The notes under the pieces are model-generated. The model did no database searches. It had not been told where the DNA came from and saw only the letters and a list, made by a program, of their open reading frames with translations. The translations under genes were made by a program, and so were the position numbers. A stretch of DNA of 64,000 nucleotides from Rossellomorea marisflavi (GTDB lineage Bacteria; Bacillota; Bacilli; Bacillales; Bacillaceae_B), in contig NZ_CP047095.1 in NCBI RefSeq assembly GCF_009806575.1, forward strand, positions 2,546,001 to 2,610,000, read 5' to 3'. Below are positions 53,657 to 63,273 of the stretch, piece after piece; position 1 is the stretch's first letter; every line of letters starts with the position of its first letter.

Positions 53657-54493
53657 TTACCCTTCTTCCGCATATAATTTCGTCATTTCCCGTGGTTCGG
53701 CATAGGGCAGCAGTTCAAGTACAATCTTCTTCAGATTGGGGGCGACAAGACCCCCATCCTCCATATTCCGATGAACGGCCGCTTTCACGCCCTCAATGAG
53801 CCGGTCAAGGGACGAAAGCAAATGCCTATGACCTTCACTTTTCTTTTTCAAGAGCCCACTCTCCCTCATGGCCGACGGTAGGCTAACCTTCGCCAATGCC
53901 TGCAGGAAGCTTGTCGTTTCGGTCTCCTCCAAGCTGCTTCGCTCCTGGATGAGCTTCTTGTATACAAGCACATCCGAGACGACTTCTTCCCAACGGGAAT
54001 CGTCCATGAATGCGAAGAAATTGGAAATGATGGAGGCCTCCCGTTTCCTCAGGGTCTTCATAAGGGCGGTGATGTCGGCGTGATCTCCCTTGTAGATGGA
54101 TATCTTACTTTCGTTGACTTCCTTGATGGCTTTTGCGAGGATCGCAATCAAGTCAACCTCATCCGTTTCAGCGAGGATTTTGTAATATAGACTACTGAAA
54201 TACACTCCGGCAAGGACCGTGAGCTGCCTTTCTTTCAGCGGATCAAACTCCGAATTGGTGACTTTTTCATGGGTATCAAGGGCAATCTGCAAAAGCATGG
54301 CAGTAGAAATCCACTGAACCTCTTCCAAGCTGATGTCCCCATTCGCCTCTGCAAACGGAAGTAAAAGGAAATGGATCCGATCCCGATCAATATAGGGATG
54401 ATCGATATATTCCTTTAAATAAGAGTGATGCAGCTGCTCTTCCACGTATTGATGAATGATATTCGCTTGATGGTTGCAATCAATGAATTTCAT
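53657..54493 (-). CDS. hepS: heptaprenyl diphosphate synthase component I
   Basis: The 278-residue protein is the non-catalytic partner of HepT. It has the family's [20 protein letters not shown] start region, [20 protein letters not shown] and [20 protein letters not shown], and no aspartate-rich motifs. It is slightly longer than the B. subtilis protein, with extra residues at both ends. GGGG lies ten bases before the ATG. The order mtrB-hepS-menG-hepT is kept. Confidence 0.9.
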   Translation of the reverse strand: MKFIDCNHQANIIHQYVEEQLHHSYLKEYIDHPYIDRDRIHFLLLPFAEANGDISLEEVQWISTAMLLQIALDTHEKVTNSEFDPLKERQLTVLAGVYFSSLYYKILAETDEVDLIAILAKAIKEVNESKISIYKGDHADITALMKTLRKREASIISNFFAFMDDSRWEEVVSDVLVYKKLIQERSSLEETETTSFLQALAKVSLPSAMRESGLLKKKSEGHRHLLSSLDRLIEGVKAAVHRNMEDGGLVAPNLKKIVLELLPYAEPREMTKLYAEEG

Positions 54494-54600
54494 ACCCGGT
54501 AATCCCCATTTCTACTATGTATCGATCTATAATTTTCAGCATTATGTATTATATCATATATTCATGTCCAAATGGGTAAACCGCCACGAGGTTTATAGTG

Positions 54601-54640
54601 AAAGGGACGATGTTGAAGGCCACGCCTTCTCTCCCGTCCC
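54601..54640 (-). terminator. possible terminator after mtrB
   Basis: GGGACG pairs with CGTCCC and GAAGGC with GCCTTC inside, with mismatches between; on the minus strand only UUUC follows, so it may be weak. Confidence 0.45.
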
Positions 54641-54670
54641 ACGGATTCAGCACCCCATCAGCGGTGGACC

Positions 54671-54892
54671 CTATTTACGGCTGTCGCTCTCCATTTCACC
54701 ATAGGCGGTCTGGATGGACGCCTTGCCCCGTATCTTGATGGCTGACGTATGATCGGTGAACTGAGCAATCATCACTTCCCCTTTATCCAGCTTTTCAGAA
54801 TGGTGGAAACGTGTATCCGTTCCCCGGGTCAGACCGATGACATTCACCCCATCTTCAATGGCTTTGATTACAATGTAGTCATTGCTGTTCAT
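54671..54892 (-). CDS. mtrB: tryptophan RNA-binding attenuation protein TRAP
   Basis: The 73-residue protein is TRAP, whose 11-subunit ring, when tryptophan is bound, wraps trp leader RNA at GAG/UAG repeats. The tryptophan pocket ([27 protein letters not shown]) and the RNA-contact residues equivalent to Lys37, Lys56 and Arg58 of B. subtilis (here Lys34, Lys53, Arg55) are all present. It follows folE in one operon. The trp operon is not in its usual place within this window. Confidence 0.97.
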   Translation of the reverse strand: MNSNDYIVIKAIEDGVNVIGLTRGTDTRFHHSEKLDKGEVMIAQFTDHTSAIKIRGKASIQTAYGEMESDSRK

Positions 54893-54911
54893 CCACGTTC
54901 ACTCCCGAGTA

Positions 54912-55478
54912 TTAGTCCTTGATGAACGAAAGCACTTCGTTCCTCGCTTGTGCATCCTCTTTGAAGCTTCCACGCACAGCCGTTGTAACGGTACTTGCCC
55001 CCGGCTTCTTCACGCCACGCATTGTCATGCACATATGTTCCGCTTCAACCACGACCATGACACCATGAGGTTCAAGTGTCTCCATGATGGTATCTGCAAC
55101 GGTCGATGTGATCCGTTCTTGCAGCTGAGGACGTTTGGCAACCGTCTCTACCGCACGTGCCAGCTTGCTTAGTCCGGTAACCCGGCCATTCCGGGGAATG
55201 TAGGCTACATGAGCCTTCCCGAAGAAAGGTACAAGATGATGCTCACACATGGAATGGAACGGAATATCTTTGACGAGGACAAGCTCCTCATGATCTTCAC
55301 CAAAGATCGTTTCAAAATATTCCTTCGGATCCTGATGCATGCCGGAGAATACTTCAGCATACATTTTCGCTACCCTTTTAGGTGTATCAAGCAAACCTTC
55401 TCTATTAGGATTATCTCCTATCGCTTCCAGAATTAATCGGACAGCGTCTTCAATCTGGCGGTAATTCACTTCGGCCAT
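54912..55478 (-). CDS. folE: GTP cyclohydrolase I (MtrA)
   Basis: The 188-residue enzyme opens folate synthesis by making dihydroneopterin triphosphate from GTP. It has [20 protein letters not shown], the zinc site [20 protein letters not shown] and [11 protein letters not shown] with the third ligand. AGGAGG precedes the ATG. It shares an operon with mtrB, the same pair as mtrA-mtrB in B. subtilis, and has its own promoter. Confidence 0.97.
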   Translation of the reverse strand: MAEVNYRQIEDAVRLILEAIGDNPNREGLLDTPKRVAKMYAEVFSGMHQDPKEYFETIFGEDHEELVLVKDIPFHSMCEHHLVPFFGKAHVAYIPRNGRVTGLSKLARAVETVAKRPQLQERITSTVADTIMETLEPHGVMVVVEAEHMCMTMRGVKKPGASTVTTAVRGSFKEDAQARNEVLSFIKD

Positions 55479-55523
55479 CGTCTTTTCCTCCTAAAGTAAC
55501 TTAAAGAAATAGTAACATTGTAT

Positions 55524-55552
55524 ATAGTATCACAAGCCATCTCCCCCATCAA
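55524..55552 (-). promoter_or_regulatory. folE-mtrB promoter
   Basis: On the minus strand TTGATG (55547-55552) is 17 bases from TACTAT (55524-55529), with TG one base before it as extended -10. Confidence 0.65.
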
Positions 55553-55591
55553 AGCAGAGTGCTTTGGGAACGCGCCGCATGATGGCGATTG

Positions 55592-55624
55592 ATAAAAAAA
55601 AGACCGCACAATGTGCGGTCTTTA
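55592..55624 (-). terminator. hbs terminator
   Basis: AAGACCGCACA pairs with TGTGCGGTCTT around AT; on the minus strand an eight-base U-run follows. Confidence 0.9.
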
Positions 55625-55640
55625 CGCTCAAAGTATGTAA

Positions 55641-55913
55641 TTATTTTACAGCTTCTTTAAGCGCTTTACCTGGTTTGAAAGCAGGTACTTTGCTTGCTGA
55701 GATCTCGATTTCTTCACCAGTTTGTGGGTTGCGGCCTTTACGGGCAGCACGCTCGCGTACCTCGAAGTTACCGAATCCGATCAACTGTACTTTATCACCA
55801 TTTGCCAGTGATTCCTGGATTGTATCAAAAACAGCGTCGACTGCTTTTGTTGCGTCCTTCTTAGAAAGTTCAGCAGCTTCTGCAACAGCATTGATTAGTT
55901 CTGTCTTGTTCAT
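55641..55913 (-). CDS. hbs: histone-like DNA-binding protein HU
   Basis: The 90-residue protein is HU (HBsu), an essential nucleoid protein that bends DNA as a dimer. It begins [20 protein letters not shown] and has [20 protein letters not shown] with the DNA-binding arm and intercalating proline region. The ATG at 55913 follows AGGAGGTG at six bases. The long upstream region carries a palindrome in the leader (55962-55979) and promoter-like elements. Confidence 0.98.
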   Translation of the reverse strand: MNKTELINAVAEAAELSKKDATKAVDAVFDTIQESLANGDKVQLIGFGNFEVRERAARKGRNPQTGEEIEISASKVPAFKPGKALKEAVK

Positions 55914-56257
55914 GCCATTCACCTCCTCCCAAGGAAATGCCTCAGTTTTGGTTCATTTACTTTTACTATCATTAGTAAACAAGTTTAGCGAATTCTATAC
56001 ATGAACAGTAAAAAATCGCTTGAAAACGTTGATGAATCAATATTCAACAACAATTCTGTTAGTAGATTATCATAATAGATTCGCCTTAGCAAGAATAAAA
56101 CCAGAAATAATGGGAATCTTTTCTTATTTGATACACAAATGTAATAGAAACCCCTCTTTTTGGCTTTAAATACAAGGTTTATCCATCATTCCACCCTTCG
56201 TCACTCTACCCTTGGGCATTTATTCTTAAACCTTGTGAAGCCTATTTTTGTTTACCC
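55914..56257 (-). promoter_or_regulatory. AT-rich hbs upstream region with leader palindrome
   Basis: No gene was seen here. On the minus strand TTGCTA and, 17 bases on, TAATCT (overlapping TATGAT) make one candidate sigma-A promoter, and a TATAGAAT element nearer hbs a second. TTTACTA (55973-55979) and TAGTAAA (55962-55968) form a perfect 7-bp palindrome with a four-base loop in the leader. B. subtilis hbs is known to have two promoters. Confidence 0.4.
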
Positions 56258-56261
56258 ATCT

Positions 56262-56640
56262 AAAAAAAGGTGCAGGGGCCGTGTCTTTACCCCTTACCGC
56301 TTCCCCCATTGTCAGCCGTTGGTCCCCATCCCCGGGTCCCTCATGGGCGGTCACTCACCAGATCAGGATCGTCCGACCGGATTTATTCACTCATACCTAT
56401 AAGAATAATGATTCAAACCATGACCCAACCCGATCACAAGGCAGGTTGGAGAGTGTCTGTTCGAACGTTTCTGCAGGTCTGTCCCCCGGACTCATCCACC
56501 CCATTTCTAAGTATACCCCTTTACTGGACCGCTTCCCCGTCTGCCCTATCGCACCCATACCTGTACGCTCAGCACGGACAGATCGCGGCAGACGCAAGCA
56601 AGGCCCACACTGAAATAAAAGCAATATACTATGGGATAGC
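56262..56640 (-). other. GC-rich segment of unknown nature upstream of hbs
   Basis: Between the spoIVA terminator and the AT-rich hbs promoter region lie ~380 bases far richer in G+C and in G-runs on the minus strand than their surroundings. A weak stem (AGGGG with CCCCT, 56274-56294) followed by seven U's (56262-56268) ends it on the minus strand. The only notable minus-strand frame is 53 codons from the ATG at 56558 (MGAIGQTGKRSSKGVYLEMG...), without a ribosome binding site. A structured RNA, a decayed gene or a short gene are all possible; I recognise none. Confidence 0.35.
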
Positions 56641-56657
56641 CTTCATGGATTTCCCCA

Positions 56658-56692
56658 TAAAAAAAACCTCCCGACACTCATTCATGTCGGGA
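56658..56692 (-). terminator. spoIVA terminator
   Basis: CTCCCGACA pairs with TGTCGGGAG around a loop of about nine bases; on the minus strand an eight-base U-run follows. Confidence 0.88.
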
Positions 56693-56699
56693 GATTCCG

Positions 56700-58178
56700 T
56701 TAAAGGATGATGGCGATCAGGCCGCCGGACCCCTCATTGATGATCCGTTCCAGGGTATCCTTGAGCTTGTAGCGGGCATTTTCAGGCATGAGGGATAGCT
56801 TTGCCTGGATGCCTTCCCTTACGATCGAGCTCAGGGATCGTCCGAAGATATCAGAGTTCCAGATTGACAGCGGATCGTCTTCGAAGTCCTGCATGAGGTA
56901 GCGAACAAGTTCTTCGCTTTGTTTCTCCGTCCCGATGATCGGCTCGAATTTGGACTGAACATCGACCTTGATCATATGGATCGACGGAGCGACAGCTTTC
57001 AGGCTGACGCCGAAACGCGATCCCTGCCTGATGATTTCCGGCTCATCGAGGCTCATGTCGGACAAGGAAGGGGCTGCTATGCCATAACCCGTCTGCTTCA
57101 CCATCCGCAGGGCATCGGATATTTGGTCATACTCCGCTTTGGCATGGGCGAAATCCTGCATGAGCTCAAGGAGATGATCTTTCCCCCTGATCTCGACGCC
57201 GACGATTTCCTTCAGCACTTCATCATAGAGTTCATCCGGTGCATACAGGTCGATTTCGGCGATCCCTTGCCCCATGTCGATACCAGCCAGTCCAGCCCTC
57301 TCGATATGCTCGATTTCGCTGAAGTGGTGGACGACCCGGTCCACATCCCTCAGGCGCTTGATGTCTTTCACCGTCTCCTTGACGGCCTCCTGATAGTTCT
57401 GCCTCAACCAATGCTCTTCTTTCAGCACCATGACCCAGCTCGGAAGATTGACGTTCACTTCCAAGACCGGGAATTCGAACAGCGCTTCCCTCAGGACGTT
57501 CATGACATCCGAATCTCTCATGCTTTCCACGCTCATGGCTAGCACCGGAATATCATATTTATCCTGAAGCTTCAGTCGCAGGTCTTCGGTTTCCGGCGCA
57601 TGCGGCCTTGCCGAGTTGATGACCATGATGAACGGCTTGCCGACTTCCTTCAGTTCCTCAATCACTCTCTCTTCTGCTTCGATGTAATCTCCGCGACCGA
57701 TTTCGCCGATGGAGCCGTCGGTCGTGACGACCACACCGATCGTGGAATGCTCCTGGATGACCTTCCGGGTCCCGATCTCAGCCGCTTCATGGAACGGGAT
57801 CGGTTCTTCATACCACGGCGTGTTGATCATCCTCGGGCCATTCTCGTCTTCGTATCCCTTGGCACCCGGTACGGTATACCCCACACAGTCTACCAATCTT
57901 ATATTCACTTCAAGGCCTTCATCCACATGAACGGAAATGGCCTGGTTCGGTACAAATTTCGGCTCTGTCGTCATGATGGTCCTTCCGGCAGCGCTCTGAG
58001 GCAGTTCATCCTGTGCCCTGGCCCGCTCGGATTCACTTGCAATATTGGGCAGGACCACCAGTTCCATGAATTTCTTAATGAACGTCGACTTCCCGGTCCT
58101 TACAGCCCCTACAACCCCCAGGTAAATATCCCCACCCGTTCTTTCGGCAATGTCTTTAAATAGATCGACTCTTTCCAA
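56700..58178 (-). CDS. spoIVA: spore coat morphogenesis ATPase SpoIVA
   Basis: The 492-residue protein polymerises with ATP on the forespore surface to form the coat basement layer. The Walker A is GAVRTGKST (24-32) within the family start MERVDLFKDIAERTGGDIYL. Also present are the sensor threonine region GRTIMTTEPKFVPNQAI, RLVDCVGYTVPGAKGY and a C-terminus that anchors to the SpoVM-bound membrane (LKDTLERIINEGSGGLIAII). A candidate sigma-E promoter is at 58273-58302, and GGAGGGAG precedes the ATG. Confidence 0.98.
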   Translation of the reverse strand: MERVDLFKDIAERTGGDIYLGVVGAVRTGKSTFIKKFMELVVLPNIASESERARAQDELPQSAAGRTIMTTEPKFVPNQAISVHVDEGLEVNIRLVDCVGYTVPGAKGYEDENGPRMINTPWYEEPIPFHEAAEIGTRKVIQEHSTIGVVVTTDGSIGEIGRGDYIEAEERVIEELKEVGKPFIMVINSARPHAPETEDLRLKLQDKYDIPVLAMSVESMRDSDVMNVLREALFEFPVLEVNVNLPSWVMVLKEEHWLRQNYQEAVKETVKDIKRLRDVDRVVHHFSEIEHIERAGLAGIDMGQGIAEIDLYAPDELYDEVLKEIVGVEIRGKDHLLELMQDFAHAKAEYDQISDALRMVKQTGYGIAAPSLSDMSLDEPEIIRQGSRFGVSLKAVAPSIHMIKVDVQSKFEPIIGTEKQSEELVRYLMQDFEDDPLSIWNSDIFGRSLSSIVREGIQAKLSLMPENARYKLKDTLERIINEGSGGLIAIIL

Positions 58179-58272
58179 GAGACTCCCTCCTATCTTCTAT
58201 TCCAAGGATCGAATTCATCCGCTTATGCTGTCTCTCACAGTAGGTTTGATGTTGTCCTAATGTCTTAAGACT

Positions 58273-58302
58273 ATTAATATGCACCTTTTACCCCCTTATG
58301 AA
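58273..58302 (-). promoter_or_regulatory. candidate sigma-E promoter of spoIVA
   Basis: On the minus strand TTCATAA (58296-58302) lies 14 bases before CATATTAAT (58273-58281), close to the sigma-E pattern of ATA, 14-15 bases, CATACANT. B. subtilis spoIVA is known to be under sigma-E. Confidence 0.45.
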
Positions 58303-58376
58303 TGATTTCAGAAATTTATTATGTCTTGGCATTTATGATCCTTCATACAGAGAAGGGAATAAAAAAATGTCATAAT

Positions 58377-58420
58377 AAAAAACCCTTCTCCTACACTATA
58401 TTTTGCAGGAGAAGGGTTAT
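58377..58420 (-). terminator. yphF terminator
   Basis: AACCCTTCTCCT pairs with AGGAGAAGGGTT around a 16-base loop; on the minus strand a U-run follows. Confidence 0.87.
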
Positions 58421-58422
58421 GC

Positions 58423-59130
58423 CTATTTTGTCATGAAGACCGGTTCATTCTTATCATCTATCGTATACGGGAGTGAATAGGCAGGGACGAATAGAGAATC
58501 ATCGGTCAACAGCCGACGGATGTCTTCCCCTTCCTTCACATCCTTCTTATCTTTCACCTTATCGTACAGATCCATCGAATAGTCTACGAAGATGTCTCCG
58601 TCTCCGTTGATGATGAGAGGAAGATTATGATTCGTGTATGGACTTTGGACATATACTTCATCATCATATCCGAGTTCCTTATAGTTGAGCTTGTATACAT
58701 TTTCCGCCACCTGCTTTTCAAAAGGCGGGTAATCCTGTGCCTGGATGCGGATATTCACTTCCCTGATCCTTTCTGCCATCCGGAGATCAAAGATCTTCAC
58801 TTTGGGATCCTCTTCCGCATCGATGATGACATATTGGAAGATCCCACCGCTCTCGAATGCATTACCCGGTACTTCATTGAGATACTGAGGGACGAGCTTT
58901 TTGAAATCCAGGGGATATTTCTGATAGATGGGGGTATCTTCTTCCTTTGTTTTGATCGGGAGAAGTCCGCCCGTGTCTTTCTGATATGTATCGACGGCTT
59001 CTTGAACCGTTTTGACCTGTGCATCGTAAGGAATTCTGTTCTGGCTTTTATTTTCTTCCGGATACAAGCATCCCGATAGGAGGCTCATGGTGATGACCAG
59101 AAGCAAAGCTAGTACTCCGTTCTTTTTCAA
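58423..59130 (-). CDS. yphF: lipoprotein YphF
   Basis: The 235-residue protein has a lipoprotein signal (MKKNGVLALLLVITMSLLSG) with the lipidated Cys21 in LLSGC, and a soluble outer domain with QEAVDTYQKDTGGLLPIKTK, LVPQYLNEVPGNAFESGG and NHNLPLIINGDGDIFVDYSM. It matches B. subtilis YphF in place (between spoIVA and yphE) and character; B. subtilis yphF is linked to sporulation. Function unknown. Confidence 0.87.
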   Translation of the reverse strand: MKKNGVLALLLVITMSLLSGCLYPEENKSQNRIPYDAQVKTVQEAVDTYQKDTGGLLPIKTKEEDTPIYQKYPLDFKKLVPQYLNEVPGNAFESGGIFQYVIIDAEEDPKVKIFDLRMAERIREVNIRIQAQDYPPFEKQVAENVYKLNYKELGYDDEVYVQSPYTNHNLPLIINGDGDIFVDYSMDLYDKVKDKKDVKEGEDIRRLLTDDSLFVPAYSLPYTIDDKNEPVFMTK

Positions 59131-59208
59131 TCATAATCGTCCTTTCACAGTGGAGCTGTTCAACCCGCCGATTTCTTGGTCGGCACCCTCGGACGGGATT
59201 GAAGCGCT

Positions 59209-59406
59209 TTAATTTGACGGTCCGCTCAATACGATATAGAGCATGGTGAGCCCTCCGGCTATCATCATGATATAGGCCGCAAAGGCAGTGACGAATTTCA
59301 ATATCTTCTGTTTGATTTTATAACGGCTGAAGTAAATGGTGATAATCGCAAAAAACATAAAGCCCATCGATGCGAATGAAATCCACATCTTCATCATTGA
59401 AGTCAT
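59209..59406 (-). CDS. yphE: YphE (DUF2768), small membrane protein
   Basis: The 65-residue protein has two membrane segments (MWISFASMGFMFFAIITIYF; FVTAFAAYIMMIAGGLTMLY) joined by a basic loop (SRYKIKQKILK) and ends in LSGPSN, the DUF2768 pattern. GGAGGGG precedes the ATG. It stands between gpsA and yphF as in B. subtilis. A sigma-A-like extended -10 lies just upstream. Function unknown. Confidence 0.88.
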   Translation of the reverse strand: MTSMMKMWISFASMGFMFFAIITIYFSRYKIKQKILKFVTAFAAYIMMIAGGLTMLYIVLSGPSN

Positions 59407-59435
59407 GATGTATCCCCTCCCATTTATCGAATTGT

Positions 59436-59444
59436 ATTATAACA
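59436..59444 (-). promoter_or_regulatory. extended -10 promoter element of yphE
   Basis: TGTTATAAT on the minus strand is a perfect extended -10, 30 bases before the yphE ATG. T-rich sequence fills the -35 region. Confidence 0.5.
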
Positions 59445-59533
59445 TAAGAATTTCCGAAAAAAACAAAAAATCCGAATCTGAAACAAAGTTTCCATTATTA
59501 TGTCATGAAGCGCATTCATTTCCACTAAATCGC

Positions 59534-59584
59534 AAAAAAACAGCCGATAATGCCAAGGTTTAACCCCCTAGCATTACCGGCTGA
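59534..59584 (-). terminator. gpsA terminator
   Basis: CAGCCGGTAATGC pairs with GCATTATCGGCTG (one mismatch) and is followed by a seven-base U-run on the minus strand. It lies about 107 bases after the gpsA stop. Confidence 0.8.
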
Positions 59585-59690
59585 ACAGCTTGAGACCTAC
59601 CCATCCATAAGCAAAGCTGTATATATTCAAGACAGTGTATGCACATTTGTTGCTTACGTAACCTCTAAATGCCCATGGATGGCTGTTTTT

Positions 59691-60740
59691 TTAATCCGTC
59701 AGACGTTCTCCGAGGATATTGACGAGATCTTCCATCTCATTCGTCTTGACCCTTGCCATGAGATGGTCGACCGCTTCCTTCGCCTTGACCTCATTGAACA
59801 GCACGTCATAAAGAACATTTGTGATCGGCATTTTCACATCATACTTCTCGGCTAGCTGATGGGCAGCCTTCGTGGTACGGACGCCTTCCACCACCATCCC
59901 CATGTTTTCCAGCACTTCATCGAGATTCTTGCCTTGACCAAGAAGATTTCCGGCTCTCCAGTTCCTGGAGTGGACGCTCGTACACGTGACGATGAGGTCG
60001 CCGATTCCCGTAAGACCTGAGAATGTCAGGGGATTCGCCCCCATTTTCGTGCCCAGTCGTGCAATCTCTGCAAGCCCCCTCGTAATGAGGGCAGCTTTCG
60101 CATTGTCACCGTATCCAAGGCCGTCCGTGATCCCGGCAGCAAGGGCGATGATGTTTTTCAGGGCCCCGCCGATTTCAACACCAAGAAGATCCGGGTTTGT
60201 ATATACCCTGAAGTTCTTGTTCATGAAAAGGTCCTGCACTTCTTCTGCGGCCTTCATGTTTTTTGAAGACACCGTCACGGTCGTCGGATGGCGCAAACTT
60301 ACTTCTTCGGCATGACTCGGTCCGGAAAGGACAACGATGGCCTCCCTGTTCACTTCATCCATTTCTTCTTCGATGATTTCAGAGATCGTCAAGAGTGAAT
60401 CGGGTTCGATCCCTTTGCTTACATGAACAACCGTCAACGGACCAGCCTGCTCCTCCTGAATCCTGCCGAGCACTCCGCGGATTGCCTTTGTCGGGACCGC
60501 AAGGATGATTGTGTCCACCCCTTGAAGGGCTTCTGCCAAGTCGTGATAGCCGCGGATCGTTTCAGGTAGTTTAATATCTTTCAGGTATTTCGCGTTGGTA
60601 TGGTGGCGATTGATTTCATCGATCTGTTCTTGTTTGTGTCCCCATAGGCGGACCGGTACATCGTTATCGGCGAGGACCATGGCCAGGGCAGAACCCCAGC
60701 TCCCGGCGCCGATTACGGCAACTTCTTTAGAATGTTTCAC
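59691..60740 (-). CDS. gpsA: NAD(P)H-dependent glycerol-3-phosphate dehydrogenase
   Basis: The 349-residue enzyme makes sn-glycerol 3-phosphate for phospholipids. It has the nucleotide-binding [37 protein letters not shown], the catalytic-lysine region [20 protein letters not shown] and [20 protein letters not shown]. It starts 17 bases after der ends, so both are cotranscribed, as in B. subtilis. Confidence 0.97.
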   Translation of the reverse strand: MKHSKEVAVIGAGSWGSALAMVLADNDVPVRLWGHKQEQIDEINRHHTNAKYLKDIKLPETIRGYHDLAEALQGVDTIILAVPTKAIRGVLGRIQEEQAGPLTVVHVSKGIEPDSLLTISEIIEEEMDEVNREAIVVLSGPSHAEEVSLRHPTTVTVSSKNMKAAEEVQDLFMNKNFRVYTNPDLLGVEIGGALKNIIALAAGITDGLGYGDNAKAALITRGLAEIARLGTKMGANPLTFSGLTGIGDLIVTCTSVHSRNWRAGNLLGQGKNLDEVLENMGMVVEGVRTTKAAHQLAEKYDVKMPITNVLYDVLFNEVKAKEAVDHLMARVKTNEMEDLVNILGERLTD

Positions 60741-60757
60741 TGCCTACACCTGCCTCA

Positions 60758-62068
60758 TTATTTTCTCGCTCTTGCAATGATACGAATAGGAGTTCCTTCA
60801 AATCCAAATGCGTCCCTGATCCGGTTTTCCAGGAAACGTTCATAAGAGAAATGCATCAATTCAGGATCATTGACGAATACAACGAATGTAGGAGGCTTGA
60901 CGGCCACCTGTGTCGCATAGTAGATCCTGAGACGCTTCCCATTGTCAGTAGGGGTTGGATTCATCGCGACAGCATCCATGACCACCTCATTCAACACGCT
61001 GGACTGAACGCGCATGGAGTGGTTTTCGCTGGCTACGTTGATCATCGGCAGAAGCGTATGAATGCGCTTTTTGGTAAGGGCCGATAAGAATACGATCGGT
61101 GCGTAATCAAGGAACTGGAAGTGATCCCTGATGTTCTTCTCCCACTTGTTCATGGTTTTTTCGTCTTTCTCAACAGCATCCCATTTGTTCACAACAATGA
61201 TGACGGCACGGCCGGCATCATGGGCATAGCCTGCGATCTTCTTATCCTGTTCGATGATGCCTTCGTCGCCATCGATGACAACCAGGACGACATCAGATCG
61301 CTCAATGGCCCTCAGGGCACGAAGGACGCTGTATTTCTCCGTCGTTTCATAGACCTTCCCTTTTTTCCTCATACCTGCAGTATCGATGATGACATAGTCC
61401 TGACCATCGTAGGAATAAGAGGAATCGACTGCATCCCTGGTCGTTCCGGCAACATTGCTCACAATGACCCTGTCTTCTCCAAGAAGGGCGTTGACGAGGG
61501 ATGATTTACCGACGTTCGGACGGCCGATCAATGAAAACTTGATCACTTCATCATCATAATCCTCTTCCTCTTCTTGCTTGAAATGCTTCACTACATCATC
61601 CAGGAGATCACCCAGGCCAAGACCATGTGATCCTGAAATCGGATAAGGCTCCCCGAATCCCAGGGAATAGAAATCATAGACCAATTCCCTCATTTCCGGG
61701 TTATCTACCTTATTTACCCCAAGAACGACCGGTTTACTCGACCGGTAAAGGATCTTTGCCACCACTTCATCCGCAGCCGTCACCCCTTCTCTTCCATTGG
61801 TCAGGAAGATGATGACATCGGCTTCATCGATGGCGATTTCGGCCTGCTGTCTGATTTGATCTAAAAACGGCTCGTCCCCGATCTCGATCCCGCCCGTATC
61901 GATCATATTGAATTCATGAGTCAGCCACTCTGCAGAACTATAGATCCGGTCCCTCGTCACGCCCGGTACGTCTTCGACGATTGAAATCCGTTCACCGACG
62001 ATCCGGTTGAAGATCGTGGACTTCCCGACATTCGGACGTCCGACGATGGCTACCACTGGCTTTGTCAT
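60758..62068 (-). CDS. der: ribosome-assembly GTPase Der (EngA)
   Basis: The 436-residue protein is essential for 50S ribosomal subunit assembly. It has two GTPase domains, with G1 motifs [17 protein letters not shown] near the start and [17 protein letters not shown] near 185, G3 DTGG and DTAG, G4 NKVD and NKWD, and a KH-like C-terminal domain ending [13 protein letters not shown]. The ATG at 62068 follows AAAGGGTG; the GTG three codons upstream is part of that site. Confidence 0.97.
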   Translation of the reverse strand: MTKPVVAIVGRPNVGKSTIFNRIVGERISIVEDVPGVTRDRIYSSAEWLTHEFNMIDTGGIEIGDEPFLDQIRQQAEIAIDEADVIIFLTNGREGVTAADEVVAKILYRSSKPVVLGVNKVDNPEMRELVYDFYSLGFGEPYPISGSHGLGLGDLLDDVVKHFKQEEEEDYDDEVIKFSLIGRPNVGKSSLVNALLGEDRVIVSNVAGTTRDAVDSSYSYDGQDYVIIDTAGMRKKGKVYETTEKYSVLRALRAIERSDVVLVVIDGDEGIIEQDKKIAGYAHDAGRAVIIVVNKWDAVEKDEKTMNKWEKNIRDHFQFLDYAPIVFLSALTKKRIHTLLPMINVASENHSMRVQSSVLNEVVMDAVAMNPTPTDNGKRLRIYYATQVAVKPPTFVVFVNDPELMHFSYERFLENRIRDAFGFEGTPIRIIARARK

Positions 62069-62125
62069 ATTGTTCACCCTTTCTATCTATCGCTTCCGTT
62101 TCATTAATTCGCGTTTATGTAGAGA

Positions 62126-62152
62126 AGGACTGGCCCTTCAATGGGTCAGTCC
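62126..62152 (-). terminator. possible terminator after the YIEGIA operon
   Basis: GGACTG pairs with CAGTCC and CCC with GGG around TTCAAT; on the minus strand UUCUCU follows, a weak U-run. Confidence 0.4.
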
Positions 62153-62194
62153 CCTTAACTTAAGTATTTTAACAATAAAAGATGAAACTAGCAA

Positions 62195-62386
62195 TTAGTG
62201 TTTTACAATAATGAATAAGCCTTCGTCCAACTCATGGGCAATTCCATCAAGGATGGCTTCCAGGTTATTGCACACTTTCTGCAGTTCTTCAATGGTTTTA
62301 CAATGAAAGACTGCTGTTCCTGAAGGTACCCTTTCAGGCGAAGTGGTAACTGCTGCCAGGATGAATTTTTGTATGACCGTGCTCAT
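62195..62386 (-). CDS. capping-complex subunit for YIEGIA (small protein)
   Basis: The 63-residue soluble protein (MSTVIQKFILAAVTTSPERV ... FHCKTIEELQKVCNNLEAIL ... DGIAHELDEGLFIIVKH) matches the small partner family that databases name the capping complex subunit for YIEGIA. Its start overlaps the stop of the YIEGIA gene by four bases (ATGA), so the two are translationally coupled. B. subtilis has a similar small gene between yphB and der. Role unproven. Confidence 0.82.
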   Translation of the reverse strand: MSTVIQKFILAAVTTSPERVPSGTAVFHCKTIEELQKVCNNLEAILDGIAHELDEGLFIIVKH

Positions 62387-63273
62387 TTGCGTGCCTCCTT
62401 ATTCGCCTTGGATTCAGAGGGCATCCTAATCGCATTTTCTAGCGTTGGGACCTGCCCGAGGATGGAGATTGCCATATCGACATCCTTTTTCTGAGGAAGC
62501 ACGAAGATTCCCACTCGTCCATCATCCAGATCCCGCTTTGCCAGCGGTGTAAGGGCAGGCGTACCGGAATCTTTAAAAATCCCGAGCGACGTGGAGATAT
62601 CATGGAGGATCGCTTGTCTTTGGCCAAGATTTGCAAGTGTTGAATTGGCATCGAACGTTTTTGGTGCGAGGATGAAGCCCATCCCGTACTTCATGATTTC
62701 CTCCTGTCTCGCAGGAAGCCCGATATTCATGATGTAGATATTATCAACATACAGCCCGGGTCCATCGAAATGGGGCTTGATGAACTCAATATCCACAATG
62801 TCCTTCAGCTTCCCTCCTGCCATCAGCATATGGGACACAAACATGCAGGCCAGACTGACCACAAGGGCAATATAAAAATTGAAAACGATGAAGGTCAAGG
62901 TCGCGATCAATGAAGTGAAGATCACAAGATAGTTCCGGCTTTCAAAGGCGACGGCAATTCCTTCTATATAGGTGGCTCCACGGGGAACAAGCTCATAGGC
63001 ATCCAGTTCCGTGAGTGTCGTCCTCTCCATATTACGGACATCCCTGAACTGTGAAGCCGCCACCGTCAGGAAGGTGATGGCCGTGAAGTTCTCTTCCATC
63101 AGGGCAGGGATCGCGATGGCACCAAGACCTGACGCAATGAACCCAAGCGCGATGTGAATGATCTTGCCGTGAAGATACGTTGGATATTGCCGGTAGTCCG
63201 TGCGCAGCATATAGATCCGTGTAAGGGTCCCTGCCACTACACCGAAGATCACCGGAAAAACATAGTCATTCAT
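62383..63273 (-). CDS. yphB: YIEGIA-family membrane protein (YphB)
   Basis: The 296-residue protein carries the family's YIEGIA hexapeptide at about residue 102 (GATYIEGIAVAFESRNYLVI). It has membrane segments at the N-terminus (FPVIFGVVAGTLTRIYML), around 40-60, and a strong pair near 117-150, and a cytoplasmic C-terminal domain (GPGLYVDNIYIMNIGLPARQ, GRVGIFVLPQKKDVDMAISI). It overlaps yphA by four bases. The family is confined to spore formers as far as I know; its function is not established. Confidence 0.85.
   Translation of the reverse strand: MNDYVFPVIFGVVAGTLTRIYMLRTDYRQYPTYLHGKIIHIALGFIASGLGAIAIPALMEENFTAITFLTVAASQFRDVRNMERTTLTELDAYELVPRGATYIEGIAVAFESRNYLVIFTSLIATLTFIVFNFYIALVVSLACMFVSHMLMAGGKLKDIVDIEFIKPHFDGPGLYVDNIYIMNIGLPARQEEIMKYGMGFILAPKTFDANSTLANLGQRQAILHDISTSLGIFKDSGTPALTPLAKRDLDDGRVGIFVLPQKKDVDMAISILGQVPTLENAIRMPSESKANKEARK

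Noticed and set aside
56160..56710. Three overlapping plus-strand open frames of 80-146 codons.
   Set aside because: All are Pro/Ser/His-rich with no ribosome binding site, and the openness comes from the GC-rich composition of the segment.
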